From: Muricoccus roseus
GTDB taxonomy: Bacteria; Pseudomonadota; Alphaproteobacteria; Acetobacterales; Acetobacteraceae
DNA length: 64,000 bases
Direction: 5' to 3'
Assembly (NCBI RefSeq): GCF_900141905.1
Contig: NZ_FQZF01000002.1
Coordinates: 124,001-188,000 of the forward strand
Each line of letters opens with the position of its first letter. Position 1 is the first letter of the stretch. The notes under the pieces were generated by a model, which worked only from the letters and a program-made list of their open reading frames with translations, was not told where the DNA came from and did not search any database. The translations under genes and the position numbers were made by a program. This document shows, piece by piece, positions 44,052 through 53,229 of the stretch.

Positions 44052-45350
44052 TCATGCCTCCCGGCGCGGCGGGCGGGCCAGGCCGAGGTTTTCCCGCAGG
44101 GTGGTGCCGGCATAGGCAGTGCGGAACAGGCCGCGCCGCTGCAGGATCGGCACGACAAGCTCCACGAAGTCCTCCAGCCCCTCGGCCAGGTGGGACGGCA
44201 TGATGTTGAAGCCGTCCGCGGCGCCGCCGCGGAACCACTCCTCCAGCGTGTCCGCCACCTCCTCCGCGGAGCCGCAGAGCACCCAATGGCCCCGGGCCGC
44301 GGCCATGAGGTTGTAGGCGTCCCGCAGCCGCATCCCCTCGCGCCGGGCCTTGTTCAGCATCACACGGGCGAAGCTGTGATAGGTGTCGGGGATGGGAAGG
44401 TCCGGAACAGGGCCGTCCAGGTCATAGGCTGACATATCGGTGCCGAAGCGGTCGGAGAGCAGGGCGAGGGCGTTGGTCGCGTCCACGAAGCCCATCAGCT
44501 GGGCGAGCTTCGCGAAGGCCTCTTCCGAAGTCCGGCCCACCACGGGCATGACGCCGGGCAGCACCGTCACCTCCTCCGGCCGGCGTCCAAGGGCCGGCAG
44601 CCGCGCCTTCAGCGCCTCATACTGCGCCTTGGCCTCCGCGAGGTCCTGCACGACGGAGAAGACGACATCGGCGGTTCGCGCCGCCAATGCCTGGCCCGGC
44701 TCCGAGCCGCCGGCCTGGAGGATAACCGGATGGCCCTGCGGTGCGCGACCGATATTCAGCGGGCCCTTCACGCTGAAATGCGTGCCCTCATGGTCGAGGC
44801 TCCGCACCTTCGCGGGGTCGATGTAGCGGCCGGTCGCGCGGTCGGCCTCGATGGCGTCATCCGCCCAGCCATCCCATAGTCCCTTCACCACATCCACGAA
44901 CTCGCCCGCGATCGCGTAGCGCTCGGCATGATTGGGGTGCAGCCGTCCGAAATTCGGGGCGGCCTGCGGGGATGAGCCGGTGACCGCGTTCCAGGCCGCC
45001 CGCCCCTTGCTGATGTGGTCGAGCGAGGCGAAGGCCCGGGCGGTGGTGAAGGGGTCGCTGTAGGTCGTGGAGACCGTGGCGCCGAGGCCGATATGGCGCG
45101 TGTGCATCGCCAGGGCGGAGAGCAGCGTCAGCGGCTCGAACCGCACGGTGTAGGAGGGATGCGCGGCCGGGTCGCCATAGAGGTTGTCCCCCATGAAGAT
45201 CATGTCGAGCAATCCGCGCTCGGCGATCTGCGCGACGCGGATCATGGCGTCGATATCCTGGAAGCTGTCGATCGCCCCGGGCATGCGCCAGCCCGCGACA
45301 TGGCTGCCCGTTCCCAGCAGGAACAGGCCAAGATGCATCTGGCGGCTCAT
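44052..45350 (-). CDS. LLM-class flavin-dependent monooxygenase (NtaA/DszA type)
   Basis: A 432-residue bacterial-luciferase-like monooxygenase that uses FMNH2 from a separate reductase. It has MHLGLFLLGTGSHVAGWRMPGA, the SGR-AWNAVTGSSPQAAPNFG (here KGRAAWNAVTGS) and HEGTHFSVKGPLN patterns of the NtaA/SnaA/DszA group. Such enzymes act on nitrilotriacetate, sulfonates, thiophenes and related compounds. It overlaps the permease gene by ATGA and ends the operon, so its substrate is probably what the ABC importer brings in. Confidence 0.9.
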   Translation of the reverse strand: MSRQMHLGLFLLGTGSHVAGWRMPGAIDSFQDIDAMIRVAQIAERGLLDMIFMGDNLYGDPAAHPSYTVRFEPLTLLSALAMHTRHIGLGATVSTTYSDPFTTARAFASLDHISKGRAAWNAVTGSSPQAAPNFGRLHPNHAERYAIAGEFVDVVKGLWDGWADDAIEADRATGRYIDPAKVRSLDHEGTHFSVKGPLNIGRAPQGHPVILQAGGSEPGQALAARTADVVFSVVQDLAEAKAQYEALKARLPALGRRPEEVTVLPGVMPVVGRTSEEAFAKLAQLMGFVDATNALALLSDRFGTDMSAYDLDGPVPDLPIPDTYHSFARVMLNKARREGMRLRDAYNLMAAARGHWVLCGSAEEVADTLEEWFRGGAADGFNIMPSHLAEGLEDFVELVVPILQRRGLFRTAYAGTTLRENLGLARPPRREA

Positions 45351-46090
45351 GATGATCTCCAGAAGATCACGCGGCGTTCGATGACGCCGACCAGCCCGAA
45401 GAAGGCGAGGCTGAGGGCGGAGGCGACGAGGATGGCCGACCAGACCGCCACGAAGTCGATCTGCACCACGGCCTGGTAGATGATCCAGCCCAGCCCGCCA
45501 TAGGCGCCGAGCATCTCCGTCACGATGGCGACGATCAGGCTGCGCACCGTGGAGACGCGCATGCCAGCGGCGATCAGCGGCAGGGCGGTGGGCAGGCGCA
45601 GCCGCCAGAGGATGGAAAGCGGCCCGGCCCCGAAGCTGCGCATCAGATCCGCCGCGCGCCGGTCCACGCGATCCAGCCCCGCGAGCGCGCTGAGGAAGAC
45701 GGTGAAGCCCACGGCCAGCGCCACCGCGGCGATCTTCGAGGCCATCCCGACGCCGAGCCAGAGCAGCAGGAGCGGGGACCAGGCCGCGACCGGGACGGAG
45801 TTGATGGCCATCATCACCGGCATCACCCCGCGCCGCACCGGGGGCAGCAGGGAGAGCAGGAGGGCGATGCCGATTCCAACGACGCAGCCGATGGCATAGC
45901 CGGCGAGCGCCTCCGCCAGGGTGAACCAGGCCGCCGTCAGCAGCGCCTGCCGGGTGGTCCAGGCGGAGAGCAGGATCTCGCTGACCGAAGGCAGGGTGTA
46001 GGAGGGAAGGGCGAGGCCCCTGGCCAGGCCCTCCCACAGGATGAGAAGCAGCGCGACGCCGAGCGCGCCGCGCAGCGCACCGCGATTCAC
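45347..46090 (-). CDS. ABC importer permease (SsuC/TauC type)
   Basis: A 247-residue permease with about six helices. Its EAA region is LMRSFGAGPLSILWRLRLPTALPLIAAGMR. GTG start overlaps the TGA of the preceding permease gene by GTGA. It is the second permease of the importer, and its gene is the penultimate one before the monooxygenase. Confidence 0.9.
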   Translation of the reverse strand: MNRGALRGALGVALLLILWEGLARGLALPSYTLPSVSEILLSAWTTRQALLTAAWFTLAEALAGYAIGCVVGIGIALLLSLLPPVRRGVMPVMMAINSVPVAAWSPLLLLWLGVGMASKIAAVALAVGFTVFLSALAGLDRVDRRAADLMRSFGAGPLSILWRLRLPTALPLIAAGMRVSTVRSLIVAIVTEMLGAYGGLGWIIYQAVVQIDFVAVWSAILVASALSLAFFGLVGVIERRVIFWRSS

Positions 46091-46863
46091 TGCTCCGCCC
46101 CCCAGAAGAGGATGCGCCGTTCCGCCAGGGCCACGAGCCCATAGAAGCCCGTGCCGAGCACGGCGGCGCAGAGAATGGCCGCCCAGAGGCCCACGACATT
46201 CTCGTTGTACATCGCCTGGAGCAGCAGCACGCCCAGCCCGGTGGTGTCGCCGAACCACTCGCCCACGATGGCGCCGACCAAGCTGAGCGAGGCGGCGAGG
46301 CGCAGTGCCACGAAGATCTGCGGCAGGGCCATGGGAAGCTGCAGGCGCAACAGCTGCTGCCGGCCGGAGGCGCCGAAGCTCCGCAGCAGGGCCGTGTGCC
46401 GCGGGTCCACCGATTGCAGGCCGAGCAACGTGTTCACCGTCACCGGGAAGAAGGTGAGATAGAAGGCGATCACCGCCTTCGCGAGCATCGTGTTCCCGAA
46501 CCACAGCACCACCAGGGCGCCGAAGGCGATGACCGGAATGGTCTGGGACACGACGAAGATGGGGAAGAGCAGGTCCCGCAGCGCGGGCGCGCGGAAGAAC
46601 AGCACGCCGTTCAGCACGCCGACGATGCCGCCCGCCGCGAAGCCGATCAGCGTCTCGGCCAGCGTGCGCAGGAAGCCGGACCAATAGGCGCCCGGCGTCG
46701 CCGCGATGGCGGAGAGGATGGTGCTCAGCCGCGGCAGGATATGGGGCCGGATGCCGAGGAGGAGGACGGCGGCCTCCCACAGCATTGCGGCCAGGGCCAG
46801 GCCCAGGATGAAGCGCGCGCCCGTCATGAGCCAGGGCGGCAGGAAACGGGCGCGCGTGGTCAT
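46087..46863 (-). CDS. ABC importer permease (SsuC/TauC type)
   Basis: A 258-residue permease. The EAA loop is LLRSFGASGRQQLLRLQLPMALPQIFVALR. The two permeases form a heterodimer, since both are distinct and encoded side by side. ATGA overlaps at both ends tie it to the binding-protein and permease genes. Confidence 0.9.
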   Translation of the reverse strand: MTTRARFLPPWLMTGARFILGLALAAMLWEAAVLLLGIRPHILPRLSTILSAIAATPGAYWSGFLRTLAETLIGFAAGGIVGVLNGVLFFRAPALRDLLFPIFVVSQTIPVIAFGALVVLWFGNTMLAKAVIAFYLTFFPVTVNTLLGLQSVDPRHTALLRSFGASGRQQLLRLQLPMALPQIFVALRLAASLSLVGAIVGEWFGDTTGLGVLLLQAMYNENVVGLWAAILCAAVLGTGFYGLVALAERRILFWGAEQ

Positions 46864-47867
46864 CAGGCCAGGCGGTCCGCCACGGCGATGGAGTTCAGGA
46901 AGCTGCCATCATAGGCCGCGGCCAGGTCCACTGGCGTCTTGATCACCTCATGCTCGCGCAGGAAGTCATGGGCGGACCTGATGGCGCCGTTGTCGATCCA
47001 GAACAGGCCCTGCTGCGCGGCGGCGCCGGCCGTCATCAGCTTGCCAGCCTCCACGAGCATGAACTCCTGGTGGTCGCGGTTCAGCGTGGGCGCGACAGCC
47101 ATCACGGCGTCCACGCCTGCCTTCTGGTCGCGCAGCGCCTCGCGCCAGCCCTTGATAGAGGCGCGGAGGAAGCCCTTCACCATCTCCGGCTTCTGCCGCG
47201 CCGTGGTCTCGCTCACGATCAGCGTGTCGCGCGGGAAGGTGATGCCCTGGTCCTCGGCCACGAAGGTGCGCAGCTTGTCGCGGCCCATGCGGGTCATCAG
47301 CGTGTAGAACTCGTTGTACTTGGTGGCCGTCACCACATCGATCTGCCCGTCGACGAAGGGCGTCACCGAGACCTGCTGCGGCTGCATGGTGAAGTCGCCC
47401 GGCCTCAGCCCGGCCTTGGCCAGCATGCCCAGCAGCACGTAATTCGCGCCGGTGAACCAGGTGGTGATGGTCTTGCCCTTGAAGTCCTGCAGGGAGCGGA
47501 TGGGGCCATCCGCGCGGGTGACGAAGAAGAAGGGGGTCTGCTGGTGGGACACGCCGACGCAGACGACCGGCAGGTTCTTCTCGCGTGCCGCGAAGACGCT
47601 GTCCGTGCCGCCCGAGAGGCCGAAGGTGTCGGCGCCCGTGGCAACCAGATTCTCGGTTAGCAGGTTGGGGCCGCCGGGGTTGATGGTGAGGTCGATCCCC
47701 TCGGCCTCGTAATAGCCGCGCGCCTTGGCGAGGTAGAAGCCGGCGAACTGGGTCTGGGGCAGCCACTTCAGGCGGAGCGTCGCCTTGGTGGTGCCCTGCG
47801 CGCGCAGGCCAAGGGCGGGGAGCACGGCCGCCGCGCCGGTGGCAGCGAGAAGGTGACGCCTCTGCAT
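46863..47867 (-). CDS. ABC importer substrate-binding protein (NMT1/SsuA-like)
   Basis: A 334-residue receptor with a Tat/Sec-like leader (MQRRHLLAATGAAAVLPALGLRAQ). The mature start LRLKWLPQTQFAGFYLAKARGYY is the NMT1/ThiY-like pattern used for pyrimidines, sulfonates and similar ligands. It overlaps the permease gene by ATGA. Together with the ATPase gene at 48661 it makes a full importer, but the class II aldolase gene is inserted between them. Confidence 0.9.
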   Translation of the reverse strand: MQRRHLLAATGAAAVLPALGLRAQGTTKATLRLKWLPQTQFAGFYLAKARGYYEAEGIDLTINPGGPNLLTENLVATGADTFGLSGGTDSVFAAREKNLPVVCVGVSHQQTPFFFVTRADGPIRSLQDFKGKTITTWFTGANYVLLGMLAKAGLRPGDFTMQPQQVSVTPFVDGQIDVVTATKYNEFYTLMTRMGRDKLRTFVAEDQGITFPRDTLIVSETTARQKPEMVKGFLRASIKGWREALRDQKAGVDAVMAVAPTLNRDHQEFMLVEAGKLMTAGAAAQQGLFWIDNGAIRSAHDFLREHEVIKTPVDLAAAYDGSFLNSIAVADRLA

Positions 47868-47908
47868 GGGTCTGGTCTCCGGTTCGGGTTGACGCTGAAG
47901 GCCGCTTC

Positions 47909-48660
47909 TCAGTGGCGGTAGGACGGATCCGTGCGGTCGAGCTGGCGGATGAAGGCGGGCCACTCACGCTCGCCCGGGACGAGGATGTCGCCCTGGTTCT
48001 CCCAGAACTGGCGCGCGGCCTTCTCGCAGACCTCATGCGGCGGGATGACGAGGCATGCCCCGGCGGCCGCGGCCGCCTGCATCGAGAGCTGCACCTTCGC
48101 GGCCCTCTCGAAGTAGTAGAGCAGCATGAAGGCTTCGGCCGGGGTCCGGCCGGTGGTGAGCAGCCCGTGGTTGCGCATCAGCATCACCCGGTGCTCGCCC
48201 AGGTCCCGCACGAGGCGCGCCTGTTCGTCCGTGTCGATCGCCACGCCCTCATAGTCGTGGAAGGCCTGGCGGTCGTAGAAGCGCATGGCGAACTGGCTCA
48301 GCGGCAGCAGGCCGGCCTCCTGGCCGGAGATGGCGAGGCTGGCATCGGAATGGGTGTGAAGAACGCAGATCGCGTCATGCCGCGCCTTATGGATGGCGGC
48401 GTGGATGATGAAGGCCGCGAGGTTCACCTCATGCGGCGAGTTGCAGAGCTTGCGTCCCTCCGTGTCGATCTTCACGAGGGAGGAGGCGGTCATCTCCTCG
48501 AAGAGCAGGCCGTAGGGGTTGATGAGGAACTGATCCTCCGTCCCCGGGACGCGCATGGAGACGTGGTTGTAGATCAGGTCGTCCAGGCCGAGCCTCGCGA
48601 CGAGGCGGTAGACGGCGGCGAGCGCGATCCGCGCCTCCTCCTCCGTGGCCGGGGTCGCGT

Positions 48661-48664
<4 letters not shown>
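47909..48664 (-). CDS. Class II aldolase/adducin-family protein
   Basis: A 251-residue protein. It has the zinc-site histidines in CVLHTHSD and the later MRNHGLLTTG, and YNHVSMRVPG near the start. Family members cleave sugar phosphates (fuculose-1-P), decarboxylate or act as demethylating enzymes. It lies between the binding-protein and ATPase genes, so it is part of the imported compound's pathway. It overlaps the ATPase gene's stop by four bases. Confidence 0.88.
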
Positions 48665-49497
<833 letters not shown>

Positions 49498-49608
49498 GTA
49501 TAATGAAGTCTGCTTCCGGCATGCAGATGCCGCGTCTCAGTTCCTGCCCAGCAACCCCCATGCCAGCGTGCCGGGTGATGGGCCCCTGGGGCCGGGAACG
49601 CGGCACGC

Positions 49609-49628
49609 GGTGTGCGACGTTGCATACG
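49609..49628. promoter_or_regulatory. Compact GntR half-site pair GGTGTGCGA-N2-TTGCATACG
   Basis: An imperfect inverted repeat lies about 22 bp before the GntR ATG. The arms match the perfect operator at 50373-50401 at 7 of 9 and 8 of 9 positions. It would autoregulate the GntR gene and perhaps the divergent ATPase operon. That places the GntR start at 49651 rather than at the GTG at 49612 inside the repeat. Confidence 0.5.
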
Positions 49629-49650
49629 AAGACGGAGTTCATGTGCACAG

Positions 49651-50361
49651 ATGACCAGTTCCTCAGCACAAGGGGCAGGGTTCAGCACAGGGTTTGAGCA
49701 GGCAGCCCTGCCCCTGGCCGAGGGGGACACCCTGGCCAGCGCCCTCCACCGCCGGTTGGAGGCCGAAATAGCGGATGGGGCGCTGGAACCCGGCAGCCGG
49801 CTGGACGAGCAGGAGATCGCCCAGCGCTTCGGGGTCTCCCGCACGCCGGTCCGCGAAGCCTTCCGCCTCCTGGCCGCGGACCGTCTGGTGGAACTGCGCG
49901 GGCGGCAAGGGGCGCTTGTTCGCAGCATCGGCGTGCACACGCTAATCGAGATGTTCCAGGTGATGGGGGAGCTGGAAGGTCTCTGCGCTCGCCTCGCCGC
50001 ACGCCGCATCGCGCCACGGGGGATCGAGCGCCTCCGCGCCTTGCATGCGCGCCTTCAAGCGAGTGCGGGGGAGGGGCCCGACCGCTTCTATGACGTGAAC
50101 CAGGAGTTCCACGAGGCCATCTACGAAGCCTCGTGCAACGCCTTCCTGGCCGAGGAGACGCGCAAGCTCCGCAACCGCGTGGCTGCCTATCGCCGCCGGG
50201 TCACGCGGATGCCGAACCGGGTGGAAGATACGATCCGGGAGCATGAAGAGGTGATGGAGGCGATCATCGGCCGCGACCCCGAACGGGCCCATGCCGCCAT
50301 GCGGGCCCACCTGACCCTGCTGGGGGACAACCTGCTGGATTTCATCGCCGCCTTCGAGTGA
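49651..50361 (+). CDS. GntR-family transcriptional regulator (FCD type)
   Basis: A 236-residue repressor/activator. The winged helix-turn-helix (about 35-85) has LDEQEIAQRFGVSRTPVREAFRLLAADRLVEL, and the helical FCD effector domain carries the metal-binding HEAIYEASCN and REHEEVMEAI regions. It sits between the two divergent operons and is a natural regulator of both. The ATG at 49651 has only a weak ribosome site (CGGAG 10-15 bases upstream), and alternative starts remain possible. Confidence 0.85.
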   Translation: MTSSSAQGAGFSTGFEQAALPLAEGDTLASALHRRLEAEIADGALEPGSRLDEQEIAQRFGVSRTPVREAFRLLAADRLVELRGRQGALVRSIGVHTLIEMFQVMGELEGLCARLAARRIAPRGIERLRALHARLQASAGEGPDRFYDVNQEFHEAIYEASCNAFLAEETRKLRNRVAAYRRRVTRMPNRVEDTIREHEEVMEAIIGRDPERAHAAMRAHLTLLGDNLLDFIAAFE

Positions 50362-50372
50362 GGTCGTGGTTT

Positions 50373-50401
50373 GGTATGCAATTTGCTGCGGATTGCATAC
50401 C
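50373..50401. promoter_or_regulatory. Perfect GntR-type operator GGTATGCAA-N11-TTGCATACC
   Basis: Nine-base perfect arms separated by 11 bases lie 11 bp after the GntR stop and 20 bp before the SDR start. The same half-sites occur in tighter form before the GntR gene. It very likely controls the SDR-led operon. It also argues against any upstream start for the SDR gene, since those would lie inside the palindrome. Confidence 0.7.
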
Positions 50402-50420
50402 GAACGCCTGGAGCAACCCC

Positions 50421-51203
50421 TTGCAGCTCGACCTGACCGATAAAACTGCCCTGATCACCGGCGCCTCGAAGGGGATCGGCCTCGCCTGCGCCGAGGTGCT
50501 CGCCGCCGAGGGGTGCCACCTGCACCTGGCCGCCCGGAACGGCGCCGCCATGGAGGAAGCCGCCGCCCGTCTTCGGGCCGAACATGGGGTACGCGTCACT
50601 ATCCATGCCGCCGATCTCGGCAGCACCCCGGCCATGGAGGCCCTGGCCGAGGCCGTGGGCGATGTGGACATCCTGGTGAACAACGCCGGCGACATCCCCT
50701 CCGGCAATCTGGCCAAGGTGACGGACGAGGCCATCCGCCGCGGCTTCGACCTGAAGGTGTTCGGTTACATCACCCTCACCCGCCTCTACTATCCTCGCAT
50801 GAAGGCGACGGGCGGCGGCGTGGTCATCAACGTGATCGGCAATTCCGGCGAGAACTGGGACGCCTCATATTTCGCCGGCTCCACCGGCAATGCCGCCCTC
50901 ATGTCCTTCTCCAAGGCCATCGGCGGCCGCAGCCTGGATGACGGCATCCGCGTCGTCGGCATCAACCCCGGCCCCGTTGCCACCGACCGCATGCTGAAGA
51001 TCATGCGCACCAAGGCCATCGACATGCTGGGCGACGAGAGCCGCTGGGAGGAGCTGTTCGACAAGTATCCGGGCAAGCGCCCGGCCACCGCCCGGGAATG
51101 CGCCGATCTCGTGGCCTTCATGGCCTCTCCGCGCGCGGCCTACATCACCGGCACGGTCGTCACCATCGATGGCGGCATCGCGGCCCGCGGTTCGGTGATC
51201 TGA
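50421..51203 (+). CDS. SDR-like protein without the catalytic Tyr-x3-Lys
   Basis: A 260-residue short-chain dehydrogenase-fold protein. It has TGASKGIG (13-20), NNAG (87-90) and NPGPVATDRM. Where YxxxK should be, the region SYFAGSTGNAALMSFSKAIGG gives Gly153 and Asn157 by alignment with a normal SDR, so the catalytic pair appears to be lost. The TTG start follows CTGGAG; the upstream ATG/GTG codons fall in the operator. I have the impression of a recognised subgroup with GNAALMAF in this position, but cannot verify it. First gene of the right operon. Confidence 0.75.
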   Translation: MQLDLTDKTALITGASKGIGLACAEVLAAEGCHLHLAARNGAAMEEAAARLRAEHGVRVTIHAADLGSTPAMEALAEAVGDVDILVNNAGDIPSGNLAKVTDEAIRRGFDLKVFGYITLTRLYYPRMKATGGGVVINVIGNSGENWDASYFAGSTGNAALMSFSKAIGGRSLDDGIRVVGINPGPVATDRMLKIMRTKAIDMLGDESRWEELFDKYPGKRPATARECADLVAFMASPRAAYITGTVVTIDGGIAARGSVI

Positions 51204-51205
51204 GC

Positions 51206-52336
51206 ATGTCGGACGCCCTCATCCGCAACCGCTACTTCGACGAGCTGACCGCCACGCCGGACCTGGCCTGGATGGGCCAGAACACCAACCACATCCCGGC
51301 GCATCCGGCGGTGCGCGCTGCCATGATCCAGGCGATCGAGGGCGGCGAGTTCAACGCCTATGGCCCGCCGCTCGGCTTCGAGGCGCTGCGGGCCGCCATC
51401 GTGGCGGATCTGGGCGTGGAGGGGGCGGAGGCGCTGGTGACGGAGGGCGGGGTGAATGCCCTGGCCCTGGTCTGCCGCGCCCGCTGCAAGCCCGGCACCA
51501 CCTTCGTCACCACCGACCCCACCTGGAAATGGCCCTGCCTCTTCGCCCGCCAGGCGGGTGCCGAGGTGATCGAGATCCCGATCTACGACCCGGCCTGCGA
51601 CTACAAGCTGACGCCCGAGGCGCTGGCCGCGGCGGTCGATGCGCGCACCGCCGTCATCTACCTCGTCGATCCGAACAACCCCCTCGGCATCCGCTACACC
51701 GCCGAGGAGATCGCGGCCTTTGCCGCCATCGCCAAGAGCTGCGGCGCGCTGCTGGTGCATGACTGCACCTATCGCGACTTCGCCGAGGGCCATCACCCCG
51801 CGCTGCGCGTCGCGCCGGAACACTCGGTCGTATCGCTCTCCTTCTCCAAATGGCTCGGCCTCGCGGGCATGCGGATCGGCGCGCTGGTCACGCCGCGCGC
51901 GCTGTTCGACGAATTCGCGGCCCAGGCGACCAGCGTGCTCGGCGCCAGCGTCATTGCGCAGCGCGCGGCGCTGGCCGGGCTTTCGGTGAAGGCCGAATGG
52001 ATGGAGGAGGTGCGCCGGATCGACACGGCCAACAAGGCGATGATCCGAGAGGCCGCCGAGGCCATCGGCCTCACCCTCCCGGTCTGGCCCAGTCACGGCA
52101 ACTTCCTGGTAATCGAAACCGGCGCGGCCGGGCTGCGGCCGGAGGCGCTGGTGGAGGCCGCGCGCCGCCGCGGCATCATGATCCGCCAGGGCACCTATCA
52201 CACCGCGCGCTTCGGGGACCGCTTCATCAAGGTCAGCACCTCCGTGCCCACCGAATGGGCTGAGCGCCTCCGCGATGCCTTCCCCGCCATCGCGGAAGAG
52301 GCGCGCACGATGAACGACCTGCCGCCGCAGTTCTGA
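51206..52336 (+). CDS. PLP-dependent class I/II aminotransferase
   Basis: A 376-residue fold-type I transaminase. The PLP lysine is in SLSFSKWLGLAGMRIG, with LVDPNNPLG and HDCTYRDF supplying the other cofactor contacts. The N-terminus GQNTNHIPAHPAVRAAM and FNAYGPPLGFEALR are normal for the family. It starts two bases after the SDR stop (TGAGC ATG). It probably converts an amino group of the imported or hydrolysed compound to a carbonyl. Confidence 0.9.
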   Translation: MSDALIRNRYFDELTATPDLAWMGQNTNHIPAHPAVRAAMIQAIEGGEFNAYGPPLGFEALRAAIVADLGVEGAEALVTEGGVNALALVCRARCKPGTTFVTTDPTWKWPCLFARQAGAEVIEIPIYDPACDYKLTPEALAAAVDARTAVIYLVDPNNPLGIRYTAEEIAAFAAIAKSCGALLVHDCTYRDFAEGHHPALRVAPEHSVVSLSFSKWLGLAGMRIGALVTPRALFDEFAAQATSVLGASVIAQRAALAGLSVKAEWMEEVRRIDTANKAMIREAAEAIGLTLPVWPSHGNFLVIETGAAGLRPEALVEAARRRGIMIRQGTYHTARFGDRFIKVSTSVPTEWAERLRDAFPAIAEEARTMNDLPPQF

Positions 52337-52347
52337 GGAGCACTGCC

Positions 52348-53229
52348 ATGCCCCGCATCACCACCCCCGACGGGATCGGCCTCCACTACGAGGAGGTGGG
52401 GGAGGGGATCCCCATCCTCTTCATTCACGAGTTTGGCGGCAACCATGAGAGCTGGGAGCCGCAGATGCGGTTCTTCACGCGCCGCTACCGCTGCATCACC
52501 TACGCTGCGCGCGGATACCCGCCCTCCGACGTGCCGGGTGATGTGGAGGCATACTCCCAGGCCCTCGCGGTGGCCGATGCGGTGGCGGTGCTCGACGGGC
52601 TGGGGATCGCGAAGGCCCATATCGTGGGCCTCTCCATGGGCGGCTTCTGCACCGTCCATTTCGGCATCCACCACCCCGATCGCGCCCTGTCGCTCACCGT
52701 GGCCGGTGCAGGCTATGGCTGCGAGAAGGAGCATGAGGAGTATTTCCGCGGCGTCTCGCGCGAGGTGGCGGACCAGTTCCAGACTCTGGGGGCCAAGGCC
52801 TTCGCGCCCGTCTACGGCTCCGGCGCTTCCCGCGTGCAGTTCCAGAACAAGGACCCGCGTGGCTGGCAGGAGTTCGTGCAGCGCCTGGCCACGCATTCTG
52901 ATACCGGCGCCGCCAATACCATGCGCGGCGTCCAGGCCCGCCGCCCCTCCTTCTGGGACCTGGAGGAGGAGCTGAAGCGGATGATGGTACCCACCCTGGT
53001 GGTGGTGGGCGACGAGGACGACCACTGCCTGCAGCCCGGCATTTTCCTGAAGAAGACCATTCCGGCCAGCGGCCTCTCCGTCCTCCCCAAGACCGGCCAC
53101 ACGCTGAATCTGGAGGAGCCCGCCGCCTTCAACGCCCTCCTGGCCGAGTTCTTCGTCCAGGTGGAGGCCGGCGCCTGGAAGCCGCGTGACCCACGCGCCC
53201 TGCCGGGCCAGGTGATGAAGACGAAGTGA
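52348..53229 (+). CDS. Alpha/beta-fold hydrolase
   Basis: A 293-residue hydrolase. The oxyanion region is FIHEFGGNHESW, the nucleophile elbow GLSMGG (Ser), the acid residue in VVGDEDDHCLQPG and the final His in PKTGHTLNLEEP. Such enzymes cleave esters, lactones or C-C bonds (MhpC-type). In this operon a lactone or ring-fission product is a possible substrate. It overlaps the next gene by GTGA at its end. Confidence 0.88.
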   Translation: MPRITTPDGIGLHYEEVGEGIPILFIHEFGGNHESWEPQMRFFTRRYRCITYAARGYPPSDVPGDVEAYSQALAVADAVAVLDGLGIAKAHIVGLSMGGFCTVHFGIHHPDRALSLTVAGAGYGCEKEHEEYFRGVSREVADQFQTLGAKAFAPVYGSGASRVQFQNKDPRGWQEFVQRLATHSDTGAANTMRGVQARRPSFWDLEEELKRMMVPTLVVVGDEDDHCLQPGIFLKKTIPASGLSVLPKTGHTLNLEEPAAFNALLAEFFVQVEAGAWKPRDPRALPGQVMKTK

